Assembly (NCBI GenBank): GCA_945910005.1
Contig: OX246747.1
Coordinates: forward strand, 31,047,489 to 31,111,488
DNA length: 64,000 bases
Direction: 5' to 3'
Origin: Isoperla grammatica
Taxonomy: Eukaryota > Arthropoda > Insecta > Plecoptera > Perlodidae
The position numbers were made by a program, and so were the translations under genes. Under the pieces are notes generated by a model. It made no database searches, was not told the origin of the DNA, and saw nothing but the letters and a program-made list of their open reading frames with translations. Shown piece by piece: positions 11,704-24,300 of this stretch (position 1 is the first letter of the stretch; every line of letters starts with the position of its first letter).

Positions 11704-13276
11704 ATATCACTATAAGTACTCTCTTTATTCCAACATCATTTAGTTAGGTGAAGGGGTGTTTCCACCATTGATCTTGGTCATCCCAGGAATCAGTACAGTA
11801 TCGGCATGCCAAGCTGGACACATCATCTTCTGGAAATTCATTCTCATTTGTAAATGTCTTTCTCTTGCCTTTCCACCAACTCTCTCTATTTTTTCCCATC
11901 TTCCTTCCTACCATCTTTCTCTATCCTCTACCATTGGCCACTCTTCTCTCTCCTCCACATCTGCTTGTACCTGTAATAACTTATTTAATAGCTAGATTAA
12001 CTTTGTATGTTGTGTAATTTGGTATACTGTATAACATTGCATATTTGTATATTATTTGTATATTGTTTGTATTGTAATGTTCATTTAGATTTGATAGTGG
12101 GAAAACACCTGTTTGGAAAGGGGTTCTGCTCTAATTTTTTCCACCAGCAATGTGTTTAAGAGTATCAGTTAGCTTTTAGCTCTGTGGGTAGACTAGGCCT
12201 TACGGTTAAAATCTGTTCTATTTATTATTTATAAAAAAATAATTTTGCAGGTACTGTAGCTCCTTTACTTATACTCGGTAAAAGGGAAAGAATGATTTAA
12301 CCTATACTCATGTCATGTTTAATTGATTTGGAGTGAAAAGCTGGTTTAGTAATTATTCAAATTTAAATGTGGCAGCCCACTCCCAAACAGGATATCTATA
12401 TCCTTTCCCAAACTTATTATTTGGCCCTGCATTTATTAGATAAAGTCTCGAATTATACACGAAGCAAATAAAACGAACGGGTGTTTGTTCCCTTGCAGAC
12501 GAAGCGTCGAGAATTGAAAGCCAAGGAAGAAAAGGACAAGGCCCTCTTGGTAAAGTCCAGTTTGGATATAAAACTTCTTCCGGAAACCGAAGAGGACAGA
12601 AAGATGGCAGCACTCTTGTCTTTAGCGCCATCTAAAAGTAAGTCTGCGTCGGTACTGTGTGTAGTTCCTATATTCTTGCTAGAGATTTAGTTTTGAGCTG
12701 TTTGTTGAAATATTGAGTGAGCCATTGCTAGCTGACGTGCAACAACTAACTTCTCTTAATTTTGCAGGTGTCAACGAGCGAAAATACCAAACTCGTGAAG
12801 ACATAATTAGCCGACCGGCTCTGCCCAGTTGTTCGGGAAACTCCACGACGTTCATGGGCGTTCGCGCTGCAAAGCACCTCGAGAAAAACATCACAAAGAA
12901 CTGTTTGGGTATCCTGACAAAATCGAAAACAATTTCAAAAAATAAAAAGTTAAAATTTCCGATAGAGGCTTTTAGCGGCAACAAAGAGGCAGATAATTGC
13001 GCTGTAAGTGTCAACGGCGAAGTCGTTAACGGTTCGGAAAAAACGCCGGATTGTTTTAGTTCCGTTATTAGTAGGTCTAGCCCAAATAATAGTTCTGTAT
13101 GTCCAGAAACACTGGAAGATTGCCCCTCCACAGACGTCGAGAAAGAAAAAACGTCGGAAGATTGCCCCTCCACGGATGTTGAGCAAGAAAAAACAGATTC
13201 TTCGGTGATTAGTTCTAAAAACACGTCGTTAGTGTCCGGTGATTACGACTTTTCTAGTTCTGATGAAGGCGTGTGA
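9114..13276 (+). CDS. YJU2B: YJU2B (CCDC130), YJU2/CWC16-family splicing factor
   Basis: Five coding exons: 9114-9313, 9485-9596, 10561-10821, 12499-12637 and 12768-13276. All have GT-AG borders and matching phases, giving 406 residues. The N-terminus MGERKGQNHYYPPDYDPSKG and the block IRFEMPYNIWCDGCGNHIG are diagnostic of the CWC16 family. The four zinc-binding cysteines are present as two CxxC pairs, at residues 55/58 and 90/93. Family members join the spliceosome around the catalytic steps; YJU2B itself is the less studied paralogue. A basic, Lys/Glu-rich region follows (exons 3-4), and the serine-rich tail is of low complexity. Exon 5 carries an imperfect internal duplication of CPSTDVE(K/Q)EKT at about 13121-13196. 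The start ATG has a good context (ACCATGG), and an acceptor lies 21 bases upstream. Intron 2 ends in an array of copies of the exon 3 start, described separately. Length is close to the family's roughly 400 residues. Confidence 0.95.
10060..10584 (+). repeat. Tandem array copying the YJU2B exon 3 splice acceptor
   Basis: Seven copies of intron end plus exon start precede the true exon 3. The exon-like part AACCTGGACTACCTGATAGT plus GAGC (24 bases) starts at 10101, 10169, 10238, 10306, 10387, 10455 and 10508, with the true one at 10561. Spacings are 68, 69, 68, 81, 68, 53 and 53 bp. Every copy keeps GTAG directly before it, and each also carries GTGAGC, a usable donor, 18 bases into the copy. 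Only the last copy continues into the conserved SGARRQ coding sequence. Confidence 0.95.
10841..11303. mobile_element. hAT-like MITE in YJU2B intron 3
   Basis: A 463-bp element with inverted ends TAGGGATGACATCGGGTA and TACCCGATGTCATCCCTA (18 of 18 matching). It is flanked by the 8-bp direct repeat TATTATAG at 10833-10840 and 11304-11311. Eight-base target duplications and this end structure fit the hAT superfamily. No transposase frame is present. Confidence 0.88.
11332..11697 (+). mobile_element. LINE 3' fragment (reverse transcriptase C-terminus)
   Basis: The frame 11381-11659 reads ERIGERGLIWFGHVKRME, GRRTRGRPRQRWHDKVRKDV and GGDWNVVEGEEWWQD. This WFGHVxRM...GRPRxRW pattern is the C-terminal tail of many metazoan non-LTR reverse transcriptases. 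It lacks the RT core and ends in a (GAT)n run, the usual 3' tail. Related relics occur at 17092-17320 (minus), 53527-53690 (plus) and, more distantly, 27045-27470 (minus). Confidence 0.75.
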
Positions 13277-13850
13277 TGCCGTATTATCTTCATCCATGTA
13301 CACTATTAATTCAAAGACCTATCTCTGTAACATTTGTTTTGATTGATAGCAATAATACCAATTAGAAATATTAAGATTCTCGTACCTTACATTTACTGTA
13401 TGTGGCGTAACTGTGAAGATGTGCTTCTGTGATAGAAAAGTAACCTACTATTTCAAATTTTCCAAAATTAATTTTACCATAATTAATTTTGGTCTCTACA
13501 AAAGTTTTTTTCTGTAGTTATGGTCGTGTAACTGATCATCGTGTAACTAATTATTTAGACCTACATGTATTAATTCCGATTATTTAGGGGGAAGACATCA
13601 GAAATTTGTAAAATATCAGTTAAAACAACGTGAAAGAAAATAGCCTCGGAAGGTTGAACAATCTATGCTACGTTATCGTGGCTACAGTTCTTTCCCATTG
13701 GTTTATCATATATCATGCTTCCATCATATTTTGTGAGTCAGTTTTAAAAGTTGATTACTGAATGAGAGGCAGATAGTACTTTAATATGTTTATTTTTGTT
13801 ATCTTGTGTTCTGGACTTCATTTATGTGTATTACCAGTGGTGTTAACACA

Positions 13851-13856
13851 AATAAA
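13851..13856 (+). terminator. Candidate polyadenylation signal of YJU2B
   Basis: AATAAA lies 575 bases after the YJU2B stop and is followed by T-rich and G/T-rich sequence. It is the first canonical hexamer in the 3' flank that I noticed. Confidence 0.45.
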
Positions 13857-13924
13857 AACTGTTACTACAACAATGGCTTTTTCTAGACTGTAATGTGTAA
13901 CAAGTAGCACGTAGTGTTTTCTCA

Positions 13925-14250
13925 TACAAAATTAGGGCACTAGCAACACTGAAAGACAACAATGAAACAAATGAATTGAATCGATGGACAAACAACAAGC
14001 TGTCAAAAAATAATTTCTTCTGATTTTGGAAAACAAAACAAAAAACAAACAAATACACATACAAGACTTTCACTTAGTCCTTGTCTATCATTAAAAGTTT
14101 TCAATGGTGAGCAGTTACTATTGCTACACTTGTTTTTATTTCTATGGTTGCAATTTTATTATTTTGACAGCTGATTGTTTGTCCATCAGTTCAATTCATT
14201 TGTTCCATTGTTGTCTTTTGGTGTTGCTTGTGCCCTTGTGACATCGCGCA
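13925..14250. mobile_element. Foldback repeat between YJU2B and GTF2F1
   Basis: The left arm (GGGCACTAGCAACACTGAAA ... CAAACAACAAGCTGTCAAAA) recurs inverted at about 14165-14245 (TTTTGACAGCTGATTGTTTG ... GTGTTGCTTGTGCCC). Part of the segment, AGCTGTCAAAAAATAATTTC onward, is repeated in direct orientation at 61530-61600. It looks like a non-autonomous dispersed element. Confidence 0.5.
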
Positions 14251-14401
14251 ATCATTTTTGTAGACCAACAATCAGTCGCTAGACATCTCCGTTATTGTAT
14301 CGTTCTTTGCTTGGTGCGTATTCAATGCTTGTCTGCAACAAATCAGAACACATGGGTCTTTTTATAATTGTAATTAACTCTATTGAAAGTGTTTTTGCTA
14401 T

Positions 14402-14640
14402 TTAGACCCCACTTCTCTGGTTTATAACTTGCCCAAGGACTTCTAGTCCTACCTTATCATGGTGGGCAGGTTTGCGAGCTTTGGTGATGCCAAGAGTTAT
14501 GCTGGCGGAAGCGTATGCTTCTGGTAGGACCACCCTAGCCGGACAGGTCGAGGTGGAGAAGCCATACGAAAGGCAGTCCTCTCTTTTCCTCACGTTACGT
14601 ACTACTTGTCCCTTTCCTCCAAACACCCCTCCACGTCATA
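14402..14640. other. GC-richer unassigned segment
   Basis: The base composition is clearly different from its AT-rich surroundings, with words such as ATGCTGGCGGAAGCGTATGC and CTAGCCGGACAGGTCGAGG. The minus strand holds a 74-codon open frame with no recognisable domain. It may be a fragment of a retroelement. No function is assigned. Confidence 0.3.
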
Positions 14641-15060
14641 CGACATAACTGGTTTATAGGTCAAATAGTACTAGTCTAGTATGTTCAAATGACAAAGTGA
14701 CCTATGAAAATGGCACATCTCTAACAGCTTTACTGGGGCCAGTGTCAATTTCCTGAATGTTCCCAATATCCTTCGAGAGTATTTGAAAATACAAAAAATA
14801 AAATGTTTAATATTTTAAATACGTACCTTTCTAGTTATAATAATACCCGTACATAGAATGTATGGATAAAAAAATTAACGCAAGTTTGAATGTCGCGGCA
14901 ATCGGCTGTCAGCGCTGTTAGTTACCACATTCGCTACCAGAGTGCAAAACTGTAAGAAAGTTTACGGTTTAGCCAACAAAAGCATATTTTAAGGTAACTT
15001 CTAATTTATTTATGAACAGTATTTATAATCAATTTAAATTCAATTATGGAATTCAGACTG

Positions 15061-15333
15061 TTAGTTAACGTAAAGAAACAAAAATGTGTTCCACTTTATG
15101 AATGCATCTACGATCAATTGATCTTTCCAGAAGTTTCGAGGCACTGCGAGTAGTTGGACAGCCTGTATCTCACCTTCTGTGCGCTGCAGCTGCACCTCTA
15201 GTTTGACAGCTGCTGCCTTTGGTTGCTGCTTTGAAGTGAAATCGAGAGCACGTAAATTCCGTGTCACTAGTTTGTTGGCCACGTAATTATATTTCTCGAT
15301 GACTACGCCGGCTGCAGTGACAGAATATGTCAT
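15061..15333 (-). CDS. Antisense open frame at the 5' end of GTF2F1
   Basis: A 90-codon frame starts at 15333 and ends at 15061. It overlaps the first GTF2F1 coding exon (15299-15345) head to head. Its composition is protein-like rather than low-complexity (for example AAAVKLEVQLQRTEGEIQ and VPRNFWKDQLIVDAF), but I do not recognise a family. It could be the start of a divergent gene or chance in a 5'UTR. The overlap with conserved RAP74 coding sequence argues for caution. Confidence 0.22.
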   Translation of the reverse strand: MTYSVTAAGVVIEKYNYVANKLVTRNLRALDFTSKQQPKAAAVKLEVQLQRTEGEIQAVQLLAVPRNFWKDQLIVDAFIKWNTFLFLYVN

Positions 15334-18300
15334 ACGTGTACCAAAGTACGTACATTATCATCTTCATTTGTTCAGAATATGTTTTTCATTTCTTCTTCAA
15401 CTATTTTTCCTTAGGCCTAGGCCTAGGCCCTAGGCAAGGCTAGAGGGGTAGGCCTAGGCTAGGCTAGTAAGCCCTGGCCCAAGGCGTAGGCCTAGTCTTT
15501 GGGCTTGAGTATAAGTTGATATGTAGGGCCTTAGACTTGACGTCTGCGCCCTTGCGCCCTTGCGCCCTTGGCAGGTCACTAGGAAAGCCTAGGTCTAGGT
15601 CTAGGCCTAGGCCTTGGCCTGTTTTGTAGGCCTAGGCCTAGGTCCTAGGCCTGCAATCAGATTAGGCCCTAGGCCTACAATTAGATTAGGCCTCGGCCTA
15701 GGTATCTATGCCTCTGCCTTGCCAGCAGCTTTTTCTCAGGGGCTCAATGGTCAATTTGTAATAGGCCTAGGCCTAGCCTAGACCTAGGCCTCGTCCCACA
15801 ATCAACAGGTTAGCCTAGCTCTTAGCTTTCATTGATTTGGACACTGATCGATTAAGGCTGATGGAAGTGAAGTAAAGATTTGTACGGTACCTCACTTTGC
15901 TTTTTTTTTCTCTAGAAATCAGAAGAAAAAGTATCAGGTGATGAGATTCAACTCGTCACTTAACATTGACTTTCAAAAATGGACACAGGTGAAGATGGAA
16001 CGTGAAAATAACATGAGGGAGTTCAAGGGACCCGATGAAGAACAGCCAAAGTAAGAGTCCGCAGTCTATAACGTAGTACATAACATATTTTGACTATAAC
16101 CTACTCAAACAATTAGTTGTTAACATTTATTTTTGTTCGTGTTCCCATGATTCCCGTTAAGACGCACTTTGAGTAGTGATTGCGTAGTACGTGCAGCCGG
16201 TATCGCCATATGTGTGGTCGTGTTGTAGGCTTATTCAAGTATGTCATCAGATACGGAGCCGGAAGCGAGTTTGGGCGCGACGCTCGCGAGGAAGCCCGAC
16301 GGAAGAAGTTTGGGATCGTCAGTCGCAAGTACAAGCCCGACGACCAGCCTTGGCTGATGAAGGTCAAGCAGGCCGGCAAGAACTCCTCGTAAGTATTGCC
16401 ATAGCTGTGTATGTAGGCTAACCTATTCTCAAGACCTGCAAAGTGTGTTGAGGTGTAGGAATGTGCCTTTTTACTAACAGCTTACCTTTGTGAGAGGTGA
16501 TGAATTTGAGAGTTAAAAGAAGGCCTACCTACACATTGAAGACAAAATACAAAAAAATTGGGATGTTTAGATACGAGGTCTTGATGACTCAAGAGGAAGA
16601 TGGCTCCTGACTCTTTGGGTGATCAAGACTTCGTGTAGAGATTGGGAGGAAGGTGGCTACCTCAATGTGTATGCCTACTTTTAACTCTCAAATTCGTCAT
16701 CTTACACGTAAGTAAGCTGGTAGACCCTAGATCCCTTTTAGACTATTAGCATTAAAAAGTAATAAATTTAACATTGCGTAAATAAATATTTTTGTAAAAA
16801 AAAAAAGATACGAGTTTGTGTCACGCTCCAATTGTGAATGGCGTAGGTACAAAGGTGTCCGCGAGGGGGGCATAGCGGAGAACGCCGCGTACTACGTGTT
16901 CACTCATGCGCCTGACGGAGCGATTGACGCGTACCCGCTGCAAGAGTGGTACAACTTCCAGCCCATCCATCGTTATAAGGCGCTCTCGGCTGAGGAGGCA
17001 GAGGAGGAGTTCGGCAGGTACGTCTAGATGTTTATTTATTTATTTATTTACCTTTTTATTAATGTCCATCAATGTTGATCATCTGTTCCTTATCATCATC
17101 ACCATCATCATCATCTGTTGCCACGTCCAACTCTGCGTTGGGTCGGCATTGAAGATAAGCCTCTCTATCTTCTTCTATCCTGCCACCATTCTTTCCCCTG
17201 AACTACATTCCAGTCCCCTCCTCCCATTTCCACATCCTTCCTCACTTTGTCGTGCCATCTTTTGTCATGGTCTTCCTCTCGTTCTTGCACCTGGAATCTC
17301 TAGTTCTAGCATTCTCCTCCTGTTCCTTATAATATAAGTAATTAATTACATATAACGAACATAATAATATTTTCAAGACCTAATTGGTTATCAAGTTGTC
17401 CTTGTCTCCCCACTTTGTTAATAATACTTCATATCGTCATCGTCAACAGACGCAACAAGTTGATGAACTACTTCTCGCTGATGACGAGGAAGCGCTGCAG
17501 AGGGAAAGACGACGATGCGGAATTAGACGACCCCGACGAAGCGAAACTGAAGAAGGGAGGAATCAAGAAAAAGGGTAAATTAAATTTTATTTCTAGTTAT
17601 TTATTTTATTCACACACATTTTTACAGAGTAGAAATGATGTAGGTACCTCTACAGAGAGACTTGTGTGAACAGTCGTATAGGCTAGATCGGTAGTTAAAC
17701 AGTTATTATGAAACCAAGAGACTGGGAAAATTTTAAATTAAGACACCGTACGAACAGTAACCAGCATCATAGCATAAAAGACACATAATGGCCTTCGTTG
17801 TCGGATCTTGTTTATGATGATGTTGGATCGTGTTAATTAAGATGTCGACTTGTGTTTCTTATGTCATATCGTTGATTAACGATGTCGGATCTTGTTTATG
17901 ACAATGTCAGATCTTGTTTATGACGATGTCGGATCTTGTCTATGACGATGTCGGATCTTGTTTTCTGCAGAGTTGAAGATCTCCGACATGGACGACTGGG
18001 TCAACTCGAGCGACGAGGACGAAACCGAATCGGAGACCGAGGGGAAGGACAAGGAAGAAGCCAAGGAGGAAAAGGACAAGAAGAAGAAGCAAAAGGAAAA
18101 GGGTAGGCCTATATACCACAGTGCTAAACTTCAAGATCAAGTATTTGTGGTGAATGCCTTTTACAGAAAATTCCCCAAAAATTATCTAGTTTGATTTTTT
18201 TTCAAACTGTGACATTTGTTTCGAGTCCCGTTTGTAAATTTTATGCCCCCGCGAAATTTCACGAGATTTTATTAAAAGACTCGCCATTTTATCATCAGTG

Positions 18301-21300
18301 TATTGCACAATGGAAAGTGATGACGGCTGTCGTCGATCTAGATTCCTTTTTAACGTCGTGCGGCCTTGTTTACAGATAAGAACAAAACAAAGAAGAAGAA
18401 GAAGAAGGATTACGACAGCGAGGCTTTCGAAGAGAGCGACGACGGTGACGAGGAGGGGAGGGAGGTGGACTACATCTCGGACTCTTCCGACAGGTGAGGC
18501 GGTCGTCTATTTCAAACTACAACATTTTATGAAAATAAGTAGGCCTATTAAGTGGAAAGACTACCCACTGGCCACTGCCAATATTAAAAACGCTTAAAAT
18601 GATTGTTTTTCGGTCATATCTCGAGAACGCCACATGACATTGAATAGGCCTAAGTGACAAATAGAACTGGAAACTGTTTTATATGGCTACATAAGTTATA
18701 ATTGTCGTGGTAAATGAACTTTTAAATTAAGTTATCAAAAGTATGGTCACACTTTCATTACAACAGACGAATAAATGTTTTCCATGTAGGCTATTACTGA
18801 TTCTCAAAAACTCAAGTAAATATAGGCCTAGCCCACATAATATATTATACAAATATAGGTAACCTTTAAGAAAATGTTAAAAATGTTACGGTTGACGACG
18901 GTGTTGTTGAAGGCGTGACAAAAATTACAATATTAGATCCCCAAGTGGCATACTTTTATGAACACATTGTTTTTTAAGTTCCCACAATTAGGTACAAACA
19001 AGTATTTCTATTGCAAGAATAAATTTTTTCAAATACAAATATATTAAAGTTTGCTAAAGGAAACGTTGGTCCAGTGATTAGCTTCCAATGCAGAAGGTAC
19101 CAGGTTCAAATCCCGGTTCAGGCAGTAGTTTTTTAACTTCTATTAAGGACTCAATTCCATTACTTCTTGTCTTAGGAACAAGCAAACGGTGACTTGAGAG
19201 CCGTCCCAGCAACGAAGCACTCAATAAATTCAAAGTTGTTCTGAATCGGCCCTGTCGATTCCGACGTTTGTCCGCGCGTGTTCGCACCGTCCAGTCACCG
19301 ATTCTTTTGTTTGGTATTTGAAATGTAGATCTTTGTTCGGTTATCGCTCGCTCGTCGACGGTGTTCGGAGCCTACAGGGTTGGCTCAGTCGCTTCAAATT
19401 TAAGTCCCCCACTGAAAATCAATTTTGTTCCTTAGTGCAGGGTTGCCACCAAGTCAATTTTTTTATCCTTGAAAGAAACTAAAAAAGTCCTGAGAAATCC
19501 TTGAAAACAGTTATTTTCAGCATTAGCATATTATAACTGCGAAGGAATGTTACAAATTTTCAGGTTTCACGCCTAAATATGTTATGCCAGCCTGATTTTC
19601 GAGAATCTAGTCAACATTACGTGCAGAAACGCATAAGAATCGGAATTTTCTTCGAATATATTTTAACATTTTACTTTTACTCACCCTAACCACCACTTGC
19701 GGGAAATGTTATGCAGTTACTTATGTTTATTTTTACTAGTACCTGATGTTCTTTTACTGTCTACATTGCTTTTTTAGCTGAATTTTTAAAAATGTATTAC
19801 TTTAATGTATTTTTTAAAGACAGTAGAAAATCCTAAGATTTTGCCCAAAATCCTGTTATCCTTGAGACACTCTAAAAATCCTGAGAAAAGGATAAAATCC
19901 TTGAAAGTGGCAACCCTGATTAGTGGACAGACTCTAAAAAATGTTTTTGAAAAAATGTTTGGTTAGAAATTTTTTATTTTTTTTAAATTTTCGTTCATTT
20001 AATGACGTGTTCACGTTGGTGTCTAGCGAGTCCGACCACGAGGGCAAGGCGAACAAGGAGTTGAAGAGCGTCGCTGAGGAGGACGCGCTACGCAAGCTCC
20101 TCTCGTCGGGCTCCTCGGACGAGGACGAAGACAACAAGGACAAGGAGAAGGAGGAGAGCGAGAAGGAGGAGGAGAAGACCAAGGAGGGGGGAGGGGGAGG
20201 AGGGGGGGGCGGGGGGCGGAGCGGCCGGAGACAAGCCGTCGCCGAACAAGGACGAGTCGGGCGGCGCCAAGAAGATCAAGAAGAAGAAGAAGAAGAGGAA
20301 GAAGTCGGACGTGAAGGCGGCCAAGAGGGAGGAGGCGGTGAAGCGCGGTGAGTAGGCCTACACATATAATTACAAATGGGGTACAATGGGGTCCAGTTTT
20401 GTTATATACAGTAGTCCCTCGTTAATTCAAACTCGGTTAATTCAAATTTATGTATAATTCAAACTATTGATGGAGTTGCAGCAGAAGATTTGGGTTTGGT
20501 GTTAAAAGTTCTTTTAATTCAAAATTTTGTAATTCAAATAGAAGTTTGTAGGGTCCCTTGAAATTTGAATTAAAGGGGGAGGCCTAGCTATAGATTATAC
20601 TATTATTTAATTGCATATTTCTGACAATGCACAAAGAAACATAGCTTGAGTAAATGTAAACATTTGACCTAGTAAAGCATAGGTATAATAATAATTATCT
20701 ATTTAACTCATTTTAAACTGTCGAGTTAAGTGGCGGTTGCGCACCCTTGTCTGATAACTGATACAGAGTTAACTGATACTTAGGCGTACAAGCGAAATTA
20801 AAATACACGTACCGTAGGCCTAGGCTACTTGAAATTATTTAAGAGAATCTAAGAAAATTATGACACAACAAGAGACTGACGAAGGAGCTAAACCCCCCCC
20901 CCCCTCCAAATCTTTTTTGTTCCCCGTTACGATCCCCAGCGATGTGTGACGGTTCCGATTCGGGATAACGATCGATCGATTGAAACACTTTCCAGCGTCG
21001 TCGAGCGACTTCAGTTCCGACAGCGCGACAGACTCGGAGAGCGAAGCCAAGCGTAAGTTCAAGAAGGAGGGCGGCAGCAGGAGCTTCAAGGACGCGGTCA
21101 GGGAGTCCAAGGACGTCAAGGATCTCAGGGAGAAGGACGCAAAGGATTCCGCGAGGTAAAGCCCGCCCGACGGCCTCGAGTTGTTGTTTCGTTGTGACTG
21201 GCGATATGTCGTCCATTATTTATTACGATATCGTGAACAGATGAAGTTTAGCCTATTTCGATGTCGAACCGAAACGTTAAGTCGAAAATCGGAGAATAAC

Positions 21301-24300
21301 AAATGCTAGATGACGATCTCTCATTGTTTCGGTTAAGTGACACATTAATTGACTGTTTTTTTAGGTAAAATAACCACAGACAACCTATTTTTTTTTTTGC
21401 CTAATGAAAGTGAAAATTAGATCTACCTGCAAAGCGTTCATTGAATCTAGAGTCATTTGTTTAGGGAAGGAATTATCAATAGGAGCCAACAGCTTACCTA
21501 TAGAAGTTCTGGTAGCAACATGTGTTTTTCTAAAAGCAAACCATTCGATAAAATATTTTTATTATCGATAGAGGTACCTAGCTGAAAGTAGCATTTTTGT
21601 ATATAGCCTATATAGATGCTCCAAAGTGCTATTTTTCAACTGAAACTAAGGTTTTTTTATTACCCTATTTTATTGTATTTAACATAGCCTAGTATTTATA
21701 CTTTGTTTATGATAAACTTGATAATAATTTTAATAGTACATAGTTTCTTCTTCTTAAATGCCCACATTTGGCTATTAGGCCTATGCCATCATGCTGGATC
21801 TGGTCAACCAGTAGAGACACACTTAAACATAATAAGGTATATAAAGTGAGGAAAGGATCCAACAGCTTACCTTCATGTAGTTAGATGACGGATTTGCGAG
21901 TTTGAAGTACATACACATAAAAGACATAATACAAAATATAACGTCTCGTTATATTTTGTATTGTGTCTTTTATGTGTACTTCAAACTCGCAAATCCGTCA
22001 TCTTACTACATTGTCACACTGACCCTAGCCCAAGTTTCGGGTAGACATTAATTATTTAATATTTCTAGCTCAGTTTATCGGCCGCACTTACCTTCGTTGT
22101 CTTGTCTCCGGTTTAACGAAGACTGTGGATGATCGAAGAAGGTATACCTCCTTTGAATTCCCAGCCTTCGTCCGCAGCCCAAGCACGGCTGTGTTCACGT
22201 CACTTCACCAACAAGCTCTGATGATTTCTCTTTGTTATTTTCAAAACCTAAACCAATAATTCCCGGACACAGGCTGACCTGCCCCTGTCACCCCGAGGCT
22301 AGCAACACACTGATTTGTTTTCTTATTTTTACATAGCAACTCAAACCAACAATTCCATTTCGAACAAAACTGAATTCATTTATCCCAACACATAACCTTG
22401 CCTTCTCAACTTCCATTCAAAGCTTCAATTATAAGCCTTCTTTATACGCATGACTTTTCCATCGATGTTACAACATGAAGGTAAGCTGTTGGATCCTTTC
22501 CTCACTTTATATACCATTCCAGCCGATTGGCACCTACTTTCATAACTTAAACATAATAACCTTTTTTTAAAAATGTGTGAAAACTTCGTTCAGTAAAGCT
22601 TGCGAACAGCTGATCGGCTGTTATTGTGGTTCAAGGTCAACACCTCCCCTATCCTTTTGAATGTCTTGAACTAAAAGCCACGGATTCATCCAAGGATTCA
22701 TACTGACGGTCAAACTGGTTTTAGGGTTTTTTCATGTACTTACGTACGCCATATTGCCATATTTAACGTCATTCACATGTCAAAACGATGTATTTTAAAA
22801 ATGGAAGCTAACTATCAGAAAACATACTATTTGTAAAAAAAAACACTGGAACTTACAGATAAGTAATCAAATCATGTGTGTGTACTACGTACATAATCAA
22901 TCTCGCAAAGGAATAGACAAAAAAGTGAGTAGAACAGCCGATTAGCTGTTCGCAAGAAATACCCTTTTTTTTTTTTTTATCATATGCCCACATTTGGCTT
23001 AATCAGGCCATCATGTAAGATCTGGTCAACCAGTAGAGACAGGCCTCCTTTTCTTCTCTCTTCAAGCCGTTATGTCTTGTCTTTTAATGCTATTGTATTT
23101 AACATCGAATACCGCGAACGGTAACACGTATCGGTTGTGGTGTGCATGAGTGCGTTCCGAATAAGGTTGCCCATCGATGTTAATTTACAACATCGACATC
23201 GAAATCAAAACATCGATGTCACATCGCGCAGTCGGAAATTTTTCGACATCGACATCAAACCTGAAATAATCGCGACATCGGAATTATCAATAGGAGCCAA
23301 CAGCTTACCTATAGAAGTTCTGGTAGCAACATGTGTTTTTCTAAAAGCAAACCATTCGATAAAATATTTTTATTATCGATAGAGGTACCTAGCTGAAAGT
23401 AGCATTTTTGTATATAGCCTATATAGATGCTCCAAAGTGCTATTTTTCAACTGAAACTAAGGTTTTTTTATTACCCTATTTTATTGTATTTAACATAGCC
23501 TAGTATTTATACTTTGTTTATGATAAACTTGATAATAATTTTAATAGTACATAGTTTCTTCTTCTTAAATGCCCACATTTGGCTATTAGGCCTATGCCAT
23601 CATGCTGGATCTGGTCAACCAGTAGAGACACACTTAAACATAATAAGGTATATAAAGTGAGGAAAGGATCCAACAGCTTACCTTCATGTAGTTAGATGAC
23701 GGATTTGCGAGTTTGAAGTACATACACATAAAAGACATAATACAAAATATAACGTCTCGTTATATTTTGTATTGTGTCTTTTATGTGTACTTCAAACTCG
23801 CAAATCCGTCATCTTACTACATTGTCACACTGACCCTAGCCCAAGTTTCGGGTAGACATTAATTATTTAATATTTCTAGCTCAGTTTATCGGCCGCACTT
23901 ACCTTCGTTGTCTTGTCTCCGGTTTAACGAAGACTGTGGATGATCGAAGAAGGTATACCTCCTTTGAATTCCCAGCCTTCGTCCGCAGCCCAAGCACGGC
24001 TGTGTTCACGTCACTTCACCAACAAGCTCTGATGATTTCTCTTTGTTATTTTCAAAACCTAAACCAATAATTCCCGGACACAGGCTGACCTGCCCCTGTC
24101 ACCCCGAGGCTAGCAACACACTGATTTGTTTTCTTATTTTTACATAGCAACTCAAACCAACAATTCCATTTCGAACAAAACTGAATTCATTTATCCCAAC
24201 ACATAACCTTGCCTTCTCAACTTCCATTCAAAGCTTCAATTATAAGCCTTCTTTATACGCATGACTTTTCCATCGATGTTACAACATGAAGGTAAGCTGT

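Noticed and set aside
11770..11990. Pyrimidine-rich open frame on + strand with AG-rich complement
   Set aside because: It may be a worn minus-strand LINE end, but the motif residues are not clear enough to call.
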